Positions 34,490-42,664 of a stretch of DNA of 64,000 bases are shown in pieces. The notes under the pieces are model-generated. The model was given only the letters and a program-made list of their open reading frames with translations. It was not told the origin of the DNA and made no database searches. Each line of letters starts with the position of its first letter. Positions within the stretch are counted from its first letter, which is position 1. A program made the translations under genes and the position numbers. Origin of the DNA: Microbispora catharanthi. GTDB taxonomy: Bacteria > Actinomycetota > Actinomycetes > Streptosporangiales > Streptosporangiaceae. The DNA is taken from contig NZ_VDMA02000026.1 of NCBI RefSeq assembly GCF_006334915.2, forward strand, positions 56,734 to 120,733, in the 5' to 3' direction.

Positions 34490-35038
34490 ATGAACGTTCC
34501 ACAACTCACACCGGCCCTCCACGGGCGATTCAGTCCTCTGCGCTTCGATCCGCACCACCGGCTGTCCGGCTCGGACGTCGAAACCCTGCTGGAGGCGGCC
34601 CGATGGGCTCCGTCCGCCGGTAACGCGCAGCCCTGGTCGTTCCATCTGCGCCGCCGGGGAGAGGACGGGCACGAGCATCTCGTCGCACACCTCGCCGGCA
34701 GCTCGCGACGGTGGGCGCCTGCCGCCAGCGCGCTGGTCGTCAACCTGGCCCATCACGAAGTCGACGACAGCGGCATGCTCTACTCCGAGTTCGCCGACTA
34801 CGACCTCGGCCAGGCGGTGGCCCACATGACGGTGCAGGCCCATGCGATGGGCCTGTCCTGCAGGCAGTTTCGCGCCTTCGATCTCGAAGGGCTGCACGCC
34901 CTGCTCGGCGTCAGGCCCGGTTGGCGCATCCTCACGATGACCGCCATCGGCGTGCCGCTCCGGGACGACGGAACACCTCCTCCGCGAGAGCGCCGGAGCA
35001 TCGTGGACCTGCGCACCGCAGGAGTCTCGTCTCCCTGA
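34490..35038 (+). CDS. Nitroreductase-family protein
   Basis: A 182-aa FMN-binding nitroreductase-like protein: RFSPLRFDP and EAARWAPSAGNAQPWSF (FMN phosphate and ring contact, about 36-52), then HMTVQAHAMGLSCRQF (about 112-127) and a C-terminal IGVPL strand. It reduces flavin-dependent substrates such as nitro compounds or quinones; the physiological substrate is unknown. Monocistronic, upstream of a two-component system. Confidence 0.88.
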   Translation: MNVPQLTPALHGRFSPLRFDPHHRLSGSDVETLLEAARWAPSAGNAQPWSFHLRRRGEDGHEHLVAHLAGSSRRWAPAASALVVNLAHHEVDDSGMLYSEFADYDLGQAVAHMTVQAHAMGLSCRQFRAFDLEGLHALLGVRPGWRILTMTAIGVPLRDDGTPPPRERRSIVDLRTAGVSSP

Positions 35039-35122
35039 TGCGGATACGCGGCGTGCGGGGCGACGCGAGCGGCCGGTTCTTACGAGACGATGACGGGGCT
35101 CGGCCGGGTCGTCCGGCGGACT

Positions 35123-35128
35123 TACCGT
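35123..35128 (+). promoter_or_regulatory. -10 box of a leaderless response regulator transcript
   Basis: TACCGT, then 7 bases to the GTG at 35136. Confidence 0.5.
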
Positions 35129-35135
35129 TGAGGGC

Positions 35136-35849
35136 GTGTCCTCCTCGAAGTCTTCCCCGAATCCCGCCCGTGTCCTCGTGGTGGACGACGACCCCACCGT
35201 CGCCGAGGTGGTGGCCCGCTATCTGGAGCGGGACGGGCACGAGGTCGAGTGCGTGGGCGACGGGGCCGAGGCGCTGCGGCGGGCCCTGGCCGACCCGCCC
35301 GACCTGATGGTGCTCGACCTGATGCTGCCCAAGCTCGACGGCCTGCAGGTCTGCCGGAAGCTGCGGGAGCGCTGGCCCGTCCCGGTGATCATGCTGACCG
35401 CTCTCGGCGAGGAGATGGACCGGGTGGTCGGCCTGGAGACCGGCGCCGACGACTACGTGACGAAGCCGTTCAGCCCGCGCGAGCTGGCGCTGCGCGTGCA
35501 GTCCGTGCTGCGGCGGGCCCGCGGCGCGCTGGTGCCGACGGGCACCGGCGTGCTGCGTGACGGCGACCTGGTGGTGGACGTCGGCGCCCACGAGGTGCGC
35601 CTGGGCGGCAAGGAGATCACACTGACCGCCCGGGAATTCGACCTGCTCGTCTACCTGCTGCGCAACCCCCGTCAGGCGTTCAGCCGCACGGCCCTGCTCG
35701 ACCAGGTCTGGGGCTGGTCGTTCGGCGACTCCTCCACCGTGACGGTCCACGTGCGCAGACTGCGGGAGAAGATCGAGGACGACCCCACCGACCCGCGCCG
35801 GATCGTCACGGTCTGGGGCGTCGGCTACCGCTACGAGCCGCTGTCATGA
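35136..35849 (+). CDS. OmpR/PhoB-type response regulator
   Basis: A 237-aa regulator. Receiver domain about 8-120: acidic DDD pocket (about 18-20), phosphoacceptor Asp in LMVLDLMLPK (about 63), Thr in MLTALG and Lys in TKPFSPREL. Winged-helix DNA-binding domain about 140-235 ending VWGVGYRYEPL. The stop overlaps the ATG of the histidine kinase gene by 4 nt, giving a coupled two-component operon. The target genes are unknown; the nearest candidate is the convergent peptide-export cassette at 37-41 kb, which is speculation. Confidence 0.95.
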   Translation: MSSSKSSPNPARVLVVDDDPTVAEVVARYLERDGHEVECVGDGAEALRRALADPPDLMVLDLMLPKLDGLQVCRKLRERWPVPVIMLTALGEEMDRVVGLETGADDYVTKPFSPRELALRVQSVLRRARGALVPTGTGVLRDGDLVVDVGAHEVRLGGKEITLTAREFDLLVYLLRNPRQAFSRTALLDQVWGWSFGDSSTVTVHVRRLREKIEDDPTDPRRIVTVWGVGYRYEPLS

Positions 35850-36961
35850 TCGTTCAGATCGTCGCGGTCGCCGCCGGGCTCGGTCTCGTCATCGCGGCCC
35901 TCGGCCTGGCGCTGCTGCGGGTGCTGCGCCGCCGGTCGATCGGCGTGATGCTCGCGGTCGTCGCGGCCGTGACGGTCTCCGCGACGCTCGCCGGGGTGGT
36001 CGCCATCACCCTCGCCATGATCATCGACGGGCGGCCGAAGAACATCGTGCTCACCGTCGTCGGCATCGGCGGCCTGGTGGGCCTCGGCGTCGCGCTGGTG
36101 AACGCCCGCACGGTGGTGCGCGCCAGCAGGAGCCTCGTCGGCGCGCTGGAGAGCGTGCCGCCCTCCGGCCGGTTCACCCCGCCGCCCGCGCCGCTCCCCG
36201 CCGAACTGCAGACCATCAGCACCGCGCTTGAGCAGGCGTACGAGCGGCTGCGGCTGGGTCGCGACCGCGAGCGGGCGCTGGAGAGCGCGCGGCGTGAACT
36301 GGTCGCGTGGGTCAGCCACGACCTGCGCACTCCCCTCGCGGGCATGCGGGCCATGGTGGAGGCCCTGGAGGACGGGGTGGCCGACGACCCCGACACCGTC
36401 AAGCGCTACCACGTCCAGATCAGGGTGGAGGTCGACCGGCTCGCCGGGATGGTGGAGGACCTGTTCGAGCTGTCGCGCATCCACGCGGGCACACTGCGGC
36501 CCGCGCTCACCCGCACGGGGCTCGGCGACCTCGTCGCGGACACCCTCGCCGCCGTCGAACCGCTGGCCCGCGCCGAGGGTGTGCACCTCACCGGCGAGGC
36601 GGACCCGCGGGTCCCGGTGTACGCGGACGCCGGGCAACTCGGCCGGGCCGTACGCAACCTGGTGGTGAACGCCATCCGCCACACGCCCGCCGGGGGCACG
36701 GTCGTCGTACGGGCGGTGGCGGAAGGGACGACCGCCCGCCTGTCCGTGCTGGACGGCTGCGGCGGCATCCCGGAGGAGGACCTTCCCCGGGTCTTCGACG
36801 TCGCGTTCCGCGGCGAGGCGGCGCGGACGCCCGGCCCCGACGGCGGCGCCGGGCTCGGCCTCGCGATCGCGCGCGGCATCGTGGAGGCCCACGAGGGCGA
36901 GATCGGCGTGGTCAACGAGGGCCCCGGCTGCCTGTTCACGATCACGCTGCCACTGGCCTGA
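35846..36961 (+). CDS. Membrane sensor histidine kinase
   Basis: A 371-aa kinase with two transmembrane helices (about residues 3-28 and 35-65, plus a third near 73-88) and almost no extracytoplasmic domain, so it probably senses membrane state. HisKA has SHDLRTPLAGMRAM (His about 154), and HATPase has NLVVNAIRHTPAGG and GAGLGLAIARGIVEAH. Coupled to the OmpR-type regulator upstream. The short sensor resembles intramembrane-sensing kinases that often control ABC exporters in Gram-positive bacteria; an exporter gene is convergent 110 bp away. Confidence 0.93.
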   Translation: MIVQIVAVAAGLGLVIAALGLALLRVLRRRSIGVMLAVVAAVTVSATLAGVVAITLAMIIDGRPKNIVLTVVGIGGLVGLGVALVNARTVVRASRSLVGALESVPPSGRFTPPPAPLPAELQTISTALEQAYERLRLGRDRERALESARRELVAWVSHDLRTPLAGMRAMVEALEDGVADDPDTVKRYHVQIRVEVDRLAGMVEDLFELSRIHAGTLRPALTRTGLGDLVADTLAAVEPLARAEGVHLTGEADPRVPVYADAGQLGRAVRNLVVNAIRHTPAGGTVVVRAVAEGTTARLSVLDGCGGIPEEDLPRVFDVAFRGEAARTPGPDGGAGLGLAIARGIVEAHEGEIGVVNEGPGCLFTITLPLA

Positions 36962-37000
36962 CAGCGCCTTTCCCGGGCGGGTCGCCCGCTCGGCGAGTTC

Positions 37001-37029
37001 CGGCGTTCACGGCGTGATCGGGAACGCCG
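37001..37029. terminator. Hairpin between convergent kinase and ABC exporter genes
   Basis: CGGCGTTC / GAACGCCG 8-bp stem with 13-base loop; a small second hairpin CGGGCG-GGT-CGCCCG lies at about 36974-36988. Confidence 0.55.
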
Positions 37030-37073
37030 CCGGCGGGATGCCGGGCATGGGCCCGCAGGTCCGGGTGGCCGCG

Positions 37074-38855
37074 TCAGCCGACCTGGTACCCCTCCGCCTG
37101 GATCGCGAACAGGTTCGCGTACAGGCCGCCGAGGCGCAGCAGGTCGCCGTGCGAGCCGTGCTCGGCCACCCGTCCCTCGTCCAGGACCACGATCAGGTCG
37201 GCCTCCCGGATCGAGCCGAGACGATGCGAGATGAGCAGGTTGGTCCGTCCCGCCCGATGCCGCCGCAGCCCGCTGTGGATCTCGTGTTCGGCCTCGGCGT
37301 CCAGGCCCGAGCTGGGCTCGTCCAGGATCAGCAGGTCGCGTCCGCCCCTGAGGTAGGCGCGCGCCAGCGCGAGACGCTGCCACTGACCGCCGGACAGGTG
37401 GACGCCCGCCTCGCCGCCGTCGAGGAAGATCCGCGACAGCAGCGTGTCGTAGCCGCGGGGCAGCGCGCCGACGAAGCCGTCGGCTCCGGCCCGGACGGCC
37501 GCCGCGGTTATCCGCTCCCGGTCCCCCATCGCGTCGAGGTCGCCGAGGCCGATGTTGTCGGCCGCGCTCATGTCGTAGGTCATGTAGTCCTGGAACACCG
37601 AGCCGATCCGCCGCCGCAGCCGCGCGGGATCGACATCCCTGAGGTCGACGCCGTCCCAGAGGATCGCACCCCGCTCCGGGTCGTACATCCGGCACAGCAG
37701 CTTGACCACCGTGCTCTTGCCCGCGCCGTTGCGGCCGACGAGACCGACCGAGTGTCCGTACGGAATGGTGAACGAGACGCCTCGCAGGGCCCACTCGTGC
37801 TCGGCCGAGTAGCGGAACCAGACGTCGCGGAACTCGATCCCCCGCCGCAGCCCGGGCACCGATCCCGGCTCGGGCCGTACGGGGAGGTCCGGCGGGGCCG
37901 TCAGCACCGACAGGTAGTGGCCGAAGAGCAGCGCCTGCTGGTGGATCGTCGCGATCTCGCCGACGAGACCGGTGATCGACGCCTGGACTCCGGCGACGGC
38001 GGCGACGAACAGCGAGACGTCCCCCACGGTCCGTCCTCCGCCCAGCGTCTCCAGCAGGGCCCAGACCAGACCCGCCCCCGCCAGCAGCGCGCTCGCGCCC
38101 CCCATGACGCTCTGGACGGCCGTCTCCCGGCGGTCCGAGCGGCGGCGCTCGGCGTCGGCGGCCGTGCGCTGCTCGCGCATCAGGCCGCGAAGGTGGCCCG
38201 CGAGGCCGAACAGCCTGATCTCCTTGGCGGCCTGGGCGCTCAGGAGGAGGTCCTGGAAGAAGAACTCCCTGCGCTCGTTGGGGCCTATGCCGATCAGCAT
38301 CGCGGCACGGCGCCGGGACAGCCAGACCTCGGCCGCCAGGCCCGGCACGGCGGTGGCCGCCACCAGGACGGCCATCCACGGGCTGATCAGGGCGAGAGCG
38401 CCGAGAAAGCCCACACCGGCCAGCAGCGACCTGACGATCCCGAAGGCGGCCATGACCACCATGCCGGGCGTGCCGCCGCCGTACTGCAGCGCGAGCCGCA
38501 ACCTGTCGAGGAAGGCGGGATCCTCGAACCTGGCCAGGCCGACGAACCGCTCGGTGGCGAGGAACAGGCGGTCCTGCGCGACGACGCCGATCCTCCGGCC
38601 GATCTCCTCCCGCAGATACAGGGTGATCTGGGGGACGACGGCCGCCGTGGTCCCGCAGGCGGCGAGTGCGGCGCCGAGCCAGGCGATCGACGCCGGGGTC
38701 GCCGTCCCGTGGGCGACCAGGTCGAGCACGGCCTTGGTCAGCCAGGCGATGGCCGGTGGGACCACCGCGCCGGCCGCGATCAGCGCGCCGTAGGCCGCCA
38801 GCCTCGCCCTGCCCGCCTGCCACGCCAGCCGTACGGCCGCCCAGACGGCCTTCAC
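37074..38855 (-). CDS. ABC exporter (fused permease and ATPase), last gene of the Cys-rich peptide cassette
   Basis: A 593-aa half-transporter. Six transmembrane helices (about 10-310), then a nucleotide-binding domain: Walker A GRNGAGKS (about 373), signature HLSGGQWQRLALAR (about 482), Walker B LLILDEPSSGLD (about 503) and H-loop LLISHRLGS. No N-terminal C39 peptidase domain, so any leader must be removed by another protease, for which the S26 peptidase two genes upstream is a candidate. GTG start overlaps the stop of the redoxin gene. It is the kind of exporter found with ribosomally made peptides (inference from context). Confidence 0.92.
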   Translation of the reverse strand: MKAVWAAVRLAWQAGRARLAAYGALIAAGAVVPPAIAWLTKAVLDLVAHGTATPASIAWLGAALAACGTTAAVVPQITLYLREEIGRRIGVVAQDRLFLATERFVGLARFEDPAFLDRLRLALQYGGGTPGMVVMAAFGIVRSLLAGVGFLGALALISPWMAVLVAATAVPGLAAEVWLSRRRAAMLIGIGPNERREFFFQDLLLSAQAAKEIRLFGLAGHLRGLMREQRTAADAERRRSDRRETAVQSVMGGASALLAGAGLVWALLETLGGGRTVGDVSLFVAAVAGVQASITGLVGEIATIHQQALLFGHYLSVLTAPPDLPVRPEPGSVPGLRRGIEFRDVWFRYSAEHEWALRGVSFTIPYGHSVGLVGRNGAGKSTVVKLLCRMYDPERGAILWDGVDLRDVDPARLRRRIGSVFQDYMTYDMSAADNIGLGDLDAMGDRERITAAAVRAGADGFVGALPRGYDTLLSRIFLDGGEAGVHLSGGQWQRLALARAYLRGGRDLLILDEPSSGLDAEAEHEIHSGLRRHRAGRTNLLISHRLGSIREADLIVVLDEGRVAEHGSHGDLLRLGGLYANLFAIQAEGYQVG

Positions 38856-39379
38856 GCGCCCAGGCCCTCCATGCTGGTGCCGCTCGCGAGGATCGTGCGG
38901 GAGGCGTCGACCAGCGCGAAGGCGGGGAACCCGGACACCGACAGCGCCCTCGTGAGGCCGCCGCCGGAGCCGTCGATCACCACGCGGGCGACGGGTTCGA
39001 GCGCGGCACGCTCCGCCGCGACGTCCTCCTCGCGGCCGGCCAGTACGGCGAGGACCGACGACCTCCCGCCCGCGCGGTTCTTGGCGGCGTCGACGAACGA
39101 CGGCATGCGTTCGGCGCAGGCGGGGCAGCCCGGCGAGAAGACGCCCACGAGCGTGGGCGTCCCGGGGAGGGTGTCGTCGGACACCGTCTCCCCGTCCGTG
39201 GTCACGGCGGTGAACGGGCCGACGGCCGACCCCGCGGGGGCCATGACCTCGGGCCCGCGGCGCAACGCCGCCAACGCCTCCGAGTGTTCACGGAGCCTTC
39301 GGATGACGCCCACGGACAGGACGAGGTCCACGGCGCACAAGACCCCGACGACCGCGACGTAGGCGATGAGGAACGGCAT
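38852..39379 (-). CDS. MauD/TlpA-like thioredoxin-fold redoxin, membrane-anchored
   Basis: A 175-aa protein with an N-terminal signal anchor (about residues 4-25) and a thioredoxin-fold domain exposed outside the membrane. The redox motif is CPAC (Cys about 85 and 88) in FSPGCPACAERMPSF, followed by SGFPAFALVD with the conserved cis-Pro. MauD-like proteins assist disulfide formation in methylamine dehydrogenase; here the likely client is the adjacent eight-cysteine peptide. It overlaps the ABC gene by 4 nt and follows the S26 peptidase gene by 27 bases. Confidence 0.88.
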   Translation of the reverse strand: MPFLIAYVAVVGVLCAVDLVLSVGVIRRLREHSEALAALRRGPEVMAPAGSAVGPFTAVTTDGETVSDDTLPGTPTLVGVFSPGCPACAERMPSFVDAAKNRAGGRSSVLAVLAGREEDVAAERAALEPVARVVIDGSGGGLTRALSVSGFPAFALVDASRTILASGTSMEGLGA

Positions 39380-39406
39380 GAGATCTCCCTGCTTGGGCCG
39401 TGATTT

Positions 39407-39883
39407 TCAGCGACTGCCGTCCGGCGGCAACCGCCGCAGGACCACTCCGAGGACCCGGTCGGCGGGCACGAAGCCGCGCTGGCGCGAGTCGAGGCTCGAG
39501 CGCGGGTCGTCGCCCAGCACGACCAGGTGGCCGACGGGCACTCGGTCGGCGCCCCGGAGCGCGGGCGCGTCCGCCACCCGTGCGGGCACCGGATCGCCTC
39601 CGACCGCCGCGATCCGCTTGATGTGCCATTTCCGTTCCGGCCCCGGCTGGTGACCGCGCGGCCGCGGCGCCTCGATCACGACGACCTCGCCCACCCGTAC
39701 GCCGTGGGATGGGACACGCCGCACCAGGACGCGATCTCCCGTGCGGAAGCTCGGCCGCATGCTCGTGCCGGACACTTCGACCAGGACGAACCGCCGGCGC
39801 AGCCAGGCGACCACGGCCAGACCGGAGAGCGCCACGGCCACGACAGGAAGGAGGATCAGCCGCCCCCGGACCGGGTCGGTCAC
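39407..39883 (-). CDS. S26-family signal peptidase (type I)
   Basis: A 158-aa enzyme with a single N-terminal transmembrane helix (about 10-28). The catalytic serine is in VSGTSMRPSF (Ser about 41) and the general base Lys in HIKRIAAVGGD (Lys about 89), with LGDDPRSSLDSR (box E) following. It is a short SipF/TraF-like form. GTG 39883 is the start because the longer frame lies inside mauE. Its position between the redox genes suggests it processes the cassette peptide rather than being the housekeeping Lep. Confidence 0.9.
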   Translation of the reverse strand: MTDPVRGRLILLPVVAVALSGLAVVAWLRRRFVLVEVSGTSMRPSFRTGDRVLVRRVPSHGVRVGEVVVIEAPRPRGHQPGPERKWHIKRIAAVGGDPVPARVADAPALRGADRVPVGHLVVLGDDPRSSLDSRQRGFVPADRVLGVVLRRLPPDGSR

Positions 39884-39885
39884 CG

Positions 39886-40440
39886 CTACCTGCTCTCCCG
39901 GGCGAGCCCGAACAGGTCGGCGATCTCTCCCGTCAGCACGACCAGGACCGTCACCAGGAGCGCGGCCAGGGCCGCGACCGCCGCTCCCGCGAACTCGGCC
40001 GGCCCGCGTACGGGAACGAGGACCGTCAGCGCCAGGCCGGTGAGGGCGATCAGCCCGAGGAGGGCGTTGCGGGCGAGGTCGGCGGGCCCGACCGGAAGCT
40101 TCCTGCCGCCGAAACAGTGGCAGGGGACCGCGAGCCCCCTGCGGATCGCGGCGTGGATGACGAAGGAGAACGCCGCCAGCGCGGCCAGCGCCACCGCGAA
40201 GCCGGCGGACGCCGTGGCCGGGACGGTCATCAGCACGACGACGGCCCCCTCCGCGACGGCCACCACGGTCGCGAGCGCGTGGCGCCGCTCCGCTCGCAGG
40301 GCCCCCGTATGAGCGGGAAGCAGCCGCGCCGTGGCGTCGGCGAACCGCAGCCACGACTCCCGCCCGCGCAGCTTCGACGCGAGTGAGACCAGGAACGTCA
40401 GCCCGATGGCCATCCGGCAGGCGAGGAGCAGGTAGTTCAT
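39886..40440 (-). CDS. MauE/DoxX-family redox-associated membrane protein
   Basis: A 184-aa protein with four to five transmembrane helices. The conserved MauE Cys pair appears as PCHCFGG (Cys about 107 and 109), beside a PADLARNALLG segment typical of the family. MauE is thought to recycle oxidising equivalents for MauD, analogous to DsbB. ATG 40440 has AAGGGGGAA upstream. Only 2 bases separate it from the S26 gene. A 57-bp inverted partial copy of its coding sequence lies 60 bases upstream (40501-40557). Confidence 0.9.
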   Translation of the reverse strand: MNYLLLACRMAIGLTFLVSLASKLRGRESWLRFADATARLLPAHTGALRAERRHALATVVAVAEGAVVVLMTVPATASAGFAVALAALAAFSFVIHAAIRRGLAVPCHCFGGRKLPVGPADLARNALLGLIALTGLALTVLVPVRGPAEFAGAAVAALAALLVTVLVVLTGEIADLFGLARESR

Positions 40441-40500
40441 GGATTCCCCCTTCGGCTCGGACTCCGCCGCGCACCACACGTGATCGCCGAGAGGTGACCC

Positions 40501-40557
40501 GGCGGCAGGGACCGGACGGGCGCGCCGCCGACCTCGCCCGCAACACCCTCCTCGGGC
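40501..40557 (+). repeat. Inverted partial copy of mauE coding sequence
   Basis: Read on the plus strand, this encodes RAADLARNTLLG, matching GPADLARNALLG of mauE, and aligns (with a few gaps and substitutions) to the complement of 40053-40110. It looks like a remnant of duplication or a second degenerate mauE. Confidence 0.65.
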
Positions 40558-40615
40558 CGGATCGGCCGAGGCCGCGCGCGGGCGTCGCCCGCGCGTGACC
40601 CGCCGCGCCGGAACC

Positions 40616-40813
40616 TCAGCAGGCCTGGCTGTAGCAGTAGTAGCCGTAGTTGCCGCCGTAGCAGCACACCTGCCGTACGCCGTTGTTGCAGGGGCAGTTC
40701 GGGCCGGCCTGGCTGTAGCCCGGGCACCAGCACGGCACGGCGGCCGACGCCTCGGTCCTCGGCACCAGGCGGGCCAGCAGGCGGTCGCCCCAGGACTGGA
40801 ACGTGCGAACCAT
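40616..40813 (-). CDS. Cysteine-rich 65-aa precursor-like peptide
   Basis: ATG 40811-40813 is preceded by GGGAGGAG with 6-nt spacing, the best ribosome binding site of the area. Residues 1-26 form an amphipathic, basic leader (GDRLLARLVPRTEASA) with no hydrophobic signal core; ASA-A could be a cleavage point. The core, from about residue 25, has eight Cys (28, 30, 40, 42, 50, 51, 60, 65) in the pattern CWC, CPC, CC, C, C, plus one Trp and five Tyr. It begins a same-strand group with MauE, S26 peptidase, redoxin and ABC exporter. I read it as a disulfide-rich exported peptide; its activity is unknown and I do not recognise a named family. Confidence 0.72.
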   Translation of the reverse strand: MVRTFQSWGDRLLARLVPRTEASAAVPCWCPGYSQAGPNCPCNNGVRQVCCYGGNYGYYCYSQAC

Positions 40814-41097
40814 GCGAGACTCCTCCCTTCGCGGGCTGATCATGCGAGCAGCCGTCCTCACGTTCTCATCGCGGCGACGGAGATCAACCGATGAGACGTC
40901 GCGATGTGGTCCGGTGGCTCTCGCAGTCAGGGATCCCGGCGCGGTGACATGCGGGGCGCCGCCCGCACCGGAACCCGATCCGGCGCGGGTGACATCGCCT
41001 GTCATGAAAGGTTCACGGCCGCAGGCCGGACCGTTCCACATCACGAGACCAGGTCGTGGTGTGGGGCGGCCTTCGCGGGGCTCGCCTCGGCCGGGAG
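40814..41097. promoter_or_regulatory. Upstream region of the Cys-rich peptide gene with inverted repeats
   Basis: No gene is seen in these 284 bases. On the minus strand they contain two competing inverted repeats: TCTCATCG (40864-40871) / CGATGAGA (40889-40896), and CATCGCG (40867-40873) / CGCGATG (40900-40906). They share their first arm, so only one can form at a time, about 50-95 bases upstream of the peptide ATG. They may be an operator or an RNA switch. No clear terminator of the multicopper oxidase gene is visible. Confidence 0.4.
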
Positions 41098-42654
41098 TCA
41101 CTCCGGCTCGTTCCCGGCCGTCCCGCCCACGGTGAAGGGCGTGGTGACTCCCTCGTACATGAGGTGGGCGACGAGACCCTCCGTGGCGTGCGGCAGGTTG
41201 TGGCAGTGGTCCATCCAGATGCCCGGGTTGTCGGCGACGAAGGCGATGTCGTACGACTCGCCGGTGCCGACTTCGAGCGAGTCCACCCACCAGGGGCCGC
41301 CCGTCGCGCGCACGCCGTCGCGGCTCAGCACCACCGCGTGGTGGCCGTGCAGGTGCATCGGGTGCGGCTCGCCGCTGTCGTTGACGATGCGCACCCGCAC
41401 CACGTCGCCCTCCGCGACGACGAACATCGGCACGTCGGGGAACATGTGGCCGTTGATCGTCCACCAGATCCCCGGACGTCCGTCGAGGAAGCCAGGGCGG
41501 CGCCCGATCTCGTAGTCGAACCGCCGATCGGGCCGGTCCGGGTCGAACCCGAGCGGCGCCGGCGTGCCGTAGTGGAGCAGGTCCAGCGAGGTCGCGGGCC
41601 GGGGGACGGCGGGCACGTCGTACGACCGCGAACCGAGCACGACGCCGGCCGGGCCGCCGACGTGCACCCGCACCGGCGAGCCGTCCTCGGGCATCGTCAC
41701 CTCGATGTCGGCGCGGCCTCCCGCCGTGACCGTCACGGCGGTGTCCCGTACCGGAGCGGGGTCGTGCAGGTCGGTGCCGTCGACGGCGGCGAGCCGGAAC
41801 GGGGCGCCGCCGACCCATATGGGCGTCTGGCCGTTCTCCGTGTTGATCACCCGCACGCGCACCCGTTCGCCGGGGCGCGCCTCGGTGCGGACGTCTCCCT
41901 CACGCCCGTTGATCGTGCGGGCTCCGTCGTAGAGGTGCAGCAGCGCCACGACGTCGGCCGTGCCCGCGGGCGGTCGCGCCGCCGGGGTCACCACCAGGGC
42001 GCCCAGCAGACCGCGGCGCACCTGCTCGTGGGACACCTGGTGGGAGTGGTACCAGAAGGTGCCGGCCTGGCCGGCGACGAAACGATAGGTGAACGACCGG
42101 CCCACGCCGACCGCGTCCTGGGTGACACCGGCGACCCCGTCCGCGGCGTTGGGCACGTCGACGCCGTGCCAGTGCAGCGTGATGCCGTCCGGCACCGACT
42201 CGTTGACCAGGCGGACCTGCACCAACTGCCCGACGGTCGCGTGGATGACCGGGCCGGGCGAGGTGCCGTTCAGCGTGTACCCGTCCACCGGGCGGCCGGT
42301 GGCCAGCCGGAACCGCTGCCTGCGCGCGACCAGGGTGATCGAGACGTCGGCCGCGTGGTCCGGATCGGCCGTCAGCGAGGTCAGGCTGCGCGCCGACGCC
42401 GTGTGCGCCGAGTGCCCGCTGTGTTCCGGCTGCCCGCTCTGCTCCGAGTGCATGTGCTCCGAGTGCGCGGAGGTGTCGGCGGCCATGTGGGTGAGGGCGC
42501 CGCCGTAGTCCGCGTACCCCATGTCCATGACGGAGTACGCCCCGGGCATGAGACTGTCCTGCCACATCCAGGCCAGCGGGCCGAGCAGGGCGATGGTCGC
42601 GGCGCCCGCCAGGGCGAGCCGGAGGCGGGCGCCGCGACGGCGAGTCGCGTCCAT
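41098..42654 (-). CDS. Multicopper oxidase
   Basis: A 518-aa laccase-like enzyme with three cupredoxin regions. Copper ligands are seen in HWHG (about 162), HSHQVSHEQ (about 210), HPMHLHGHH (about 427) and HCHNLPHATEGLVAHLMYE (about 486-505; T1 Cys-His-Met-type ligand set). A signal-anchor helix occupies about residues 12-32, so the enzyme acts outside. A His/Met-rich linker (about 50-90; repeated SEHMHSEQ and HSGHSAH) probably binds copper. ATG 42654, 11 bp after the upstream stop. It likely oxidises Cu(I) or phenolics; operon with DUF6220. Confidence 0.93.
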   Translation of the reverse strand: MDATRRRGARLRLALAGAATIALLGPLAWMWQDSLMPGAYSVMDMGYADYGGALTHMAADTSAHSEHMHSEQSGQPEHSGHSAHTASARSLTSLTADPDHAADVSITLVARRQRFRLATGRPVDGYTLNGTSPGPVIHATVGQLVQVRLVNESVPDGITLHWHGVDVPNAADGVAGVTQDAVGVGRSFTYRFVAGQAGTFWYHSHQVSHEQVRRGLLGALVVTPAARPPAGTADVVALLHLYDGARTINGREGDVRTEARPGERVRVRVINTENGQTPIWVGGAPFRLAAVDGTDLHDPAPVRDTAVTVTAGGRADIEVTMPEDGSPVRVHVGGPAGVVLGSRSYDVPAVPRPATSLDLLHYGTPAPLGFDPDRPDRRFDYEIGRRPGFLDGRPGIWWTINGHMFPDVPMFVVAEGDVVRVRIVNDSGEPHPMHLHGHHAVVLSRDGVRATGGPWWVDSLEVGTGESYDIAFVADNPGIWMDHCHNLPHATEGLVAHLMYEGVTTPFTVGGTAGNEPE

Positions 42655-42664
42655 GCGAGATGTC

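Noticed and set aside
40616..41818. 400-codon frame ending with the Cys-rich peptide
   Set aside because: The upstream part is a shadow of the multicopper oxidase gene; the strong ribosome binding site at 40813 marks the true start.
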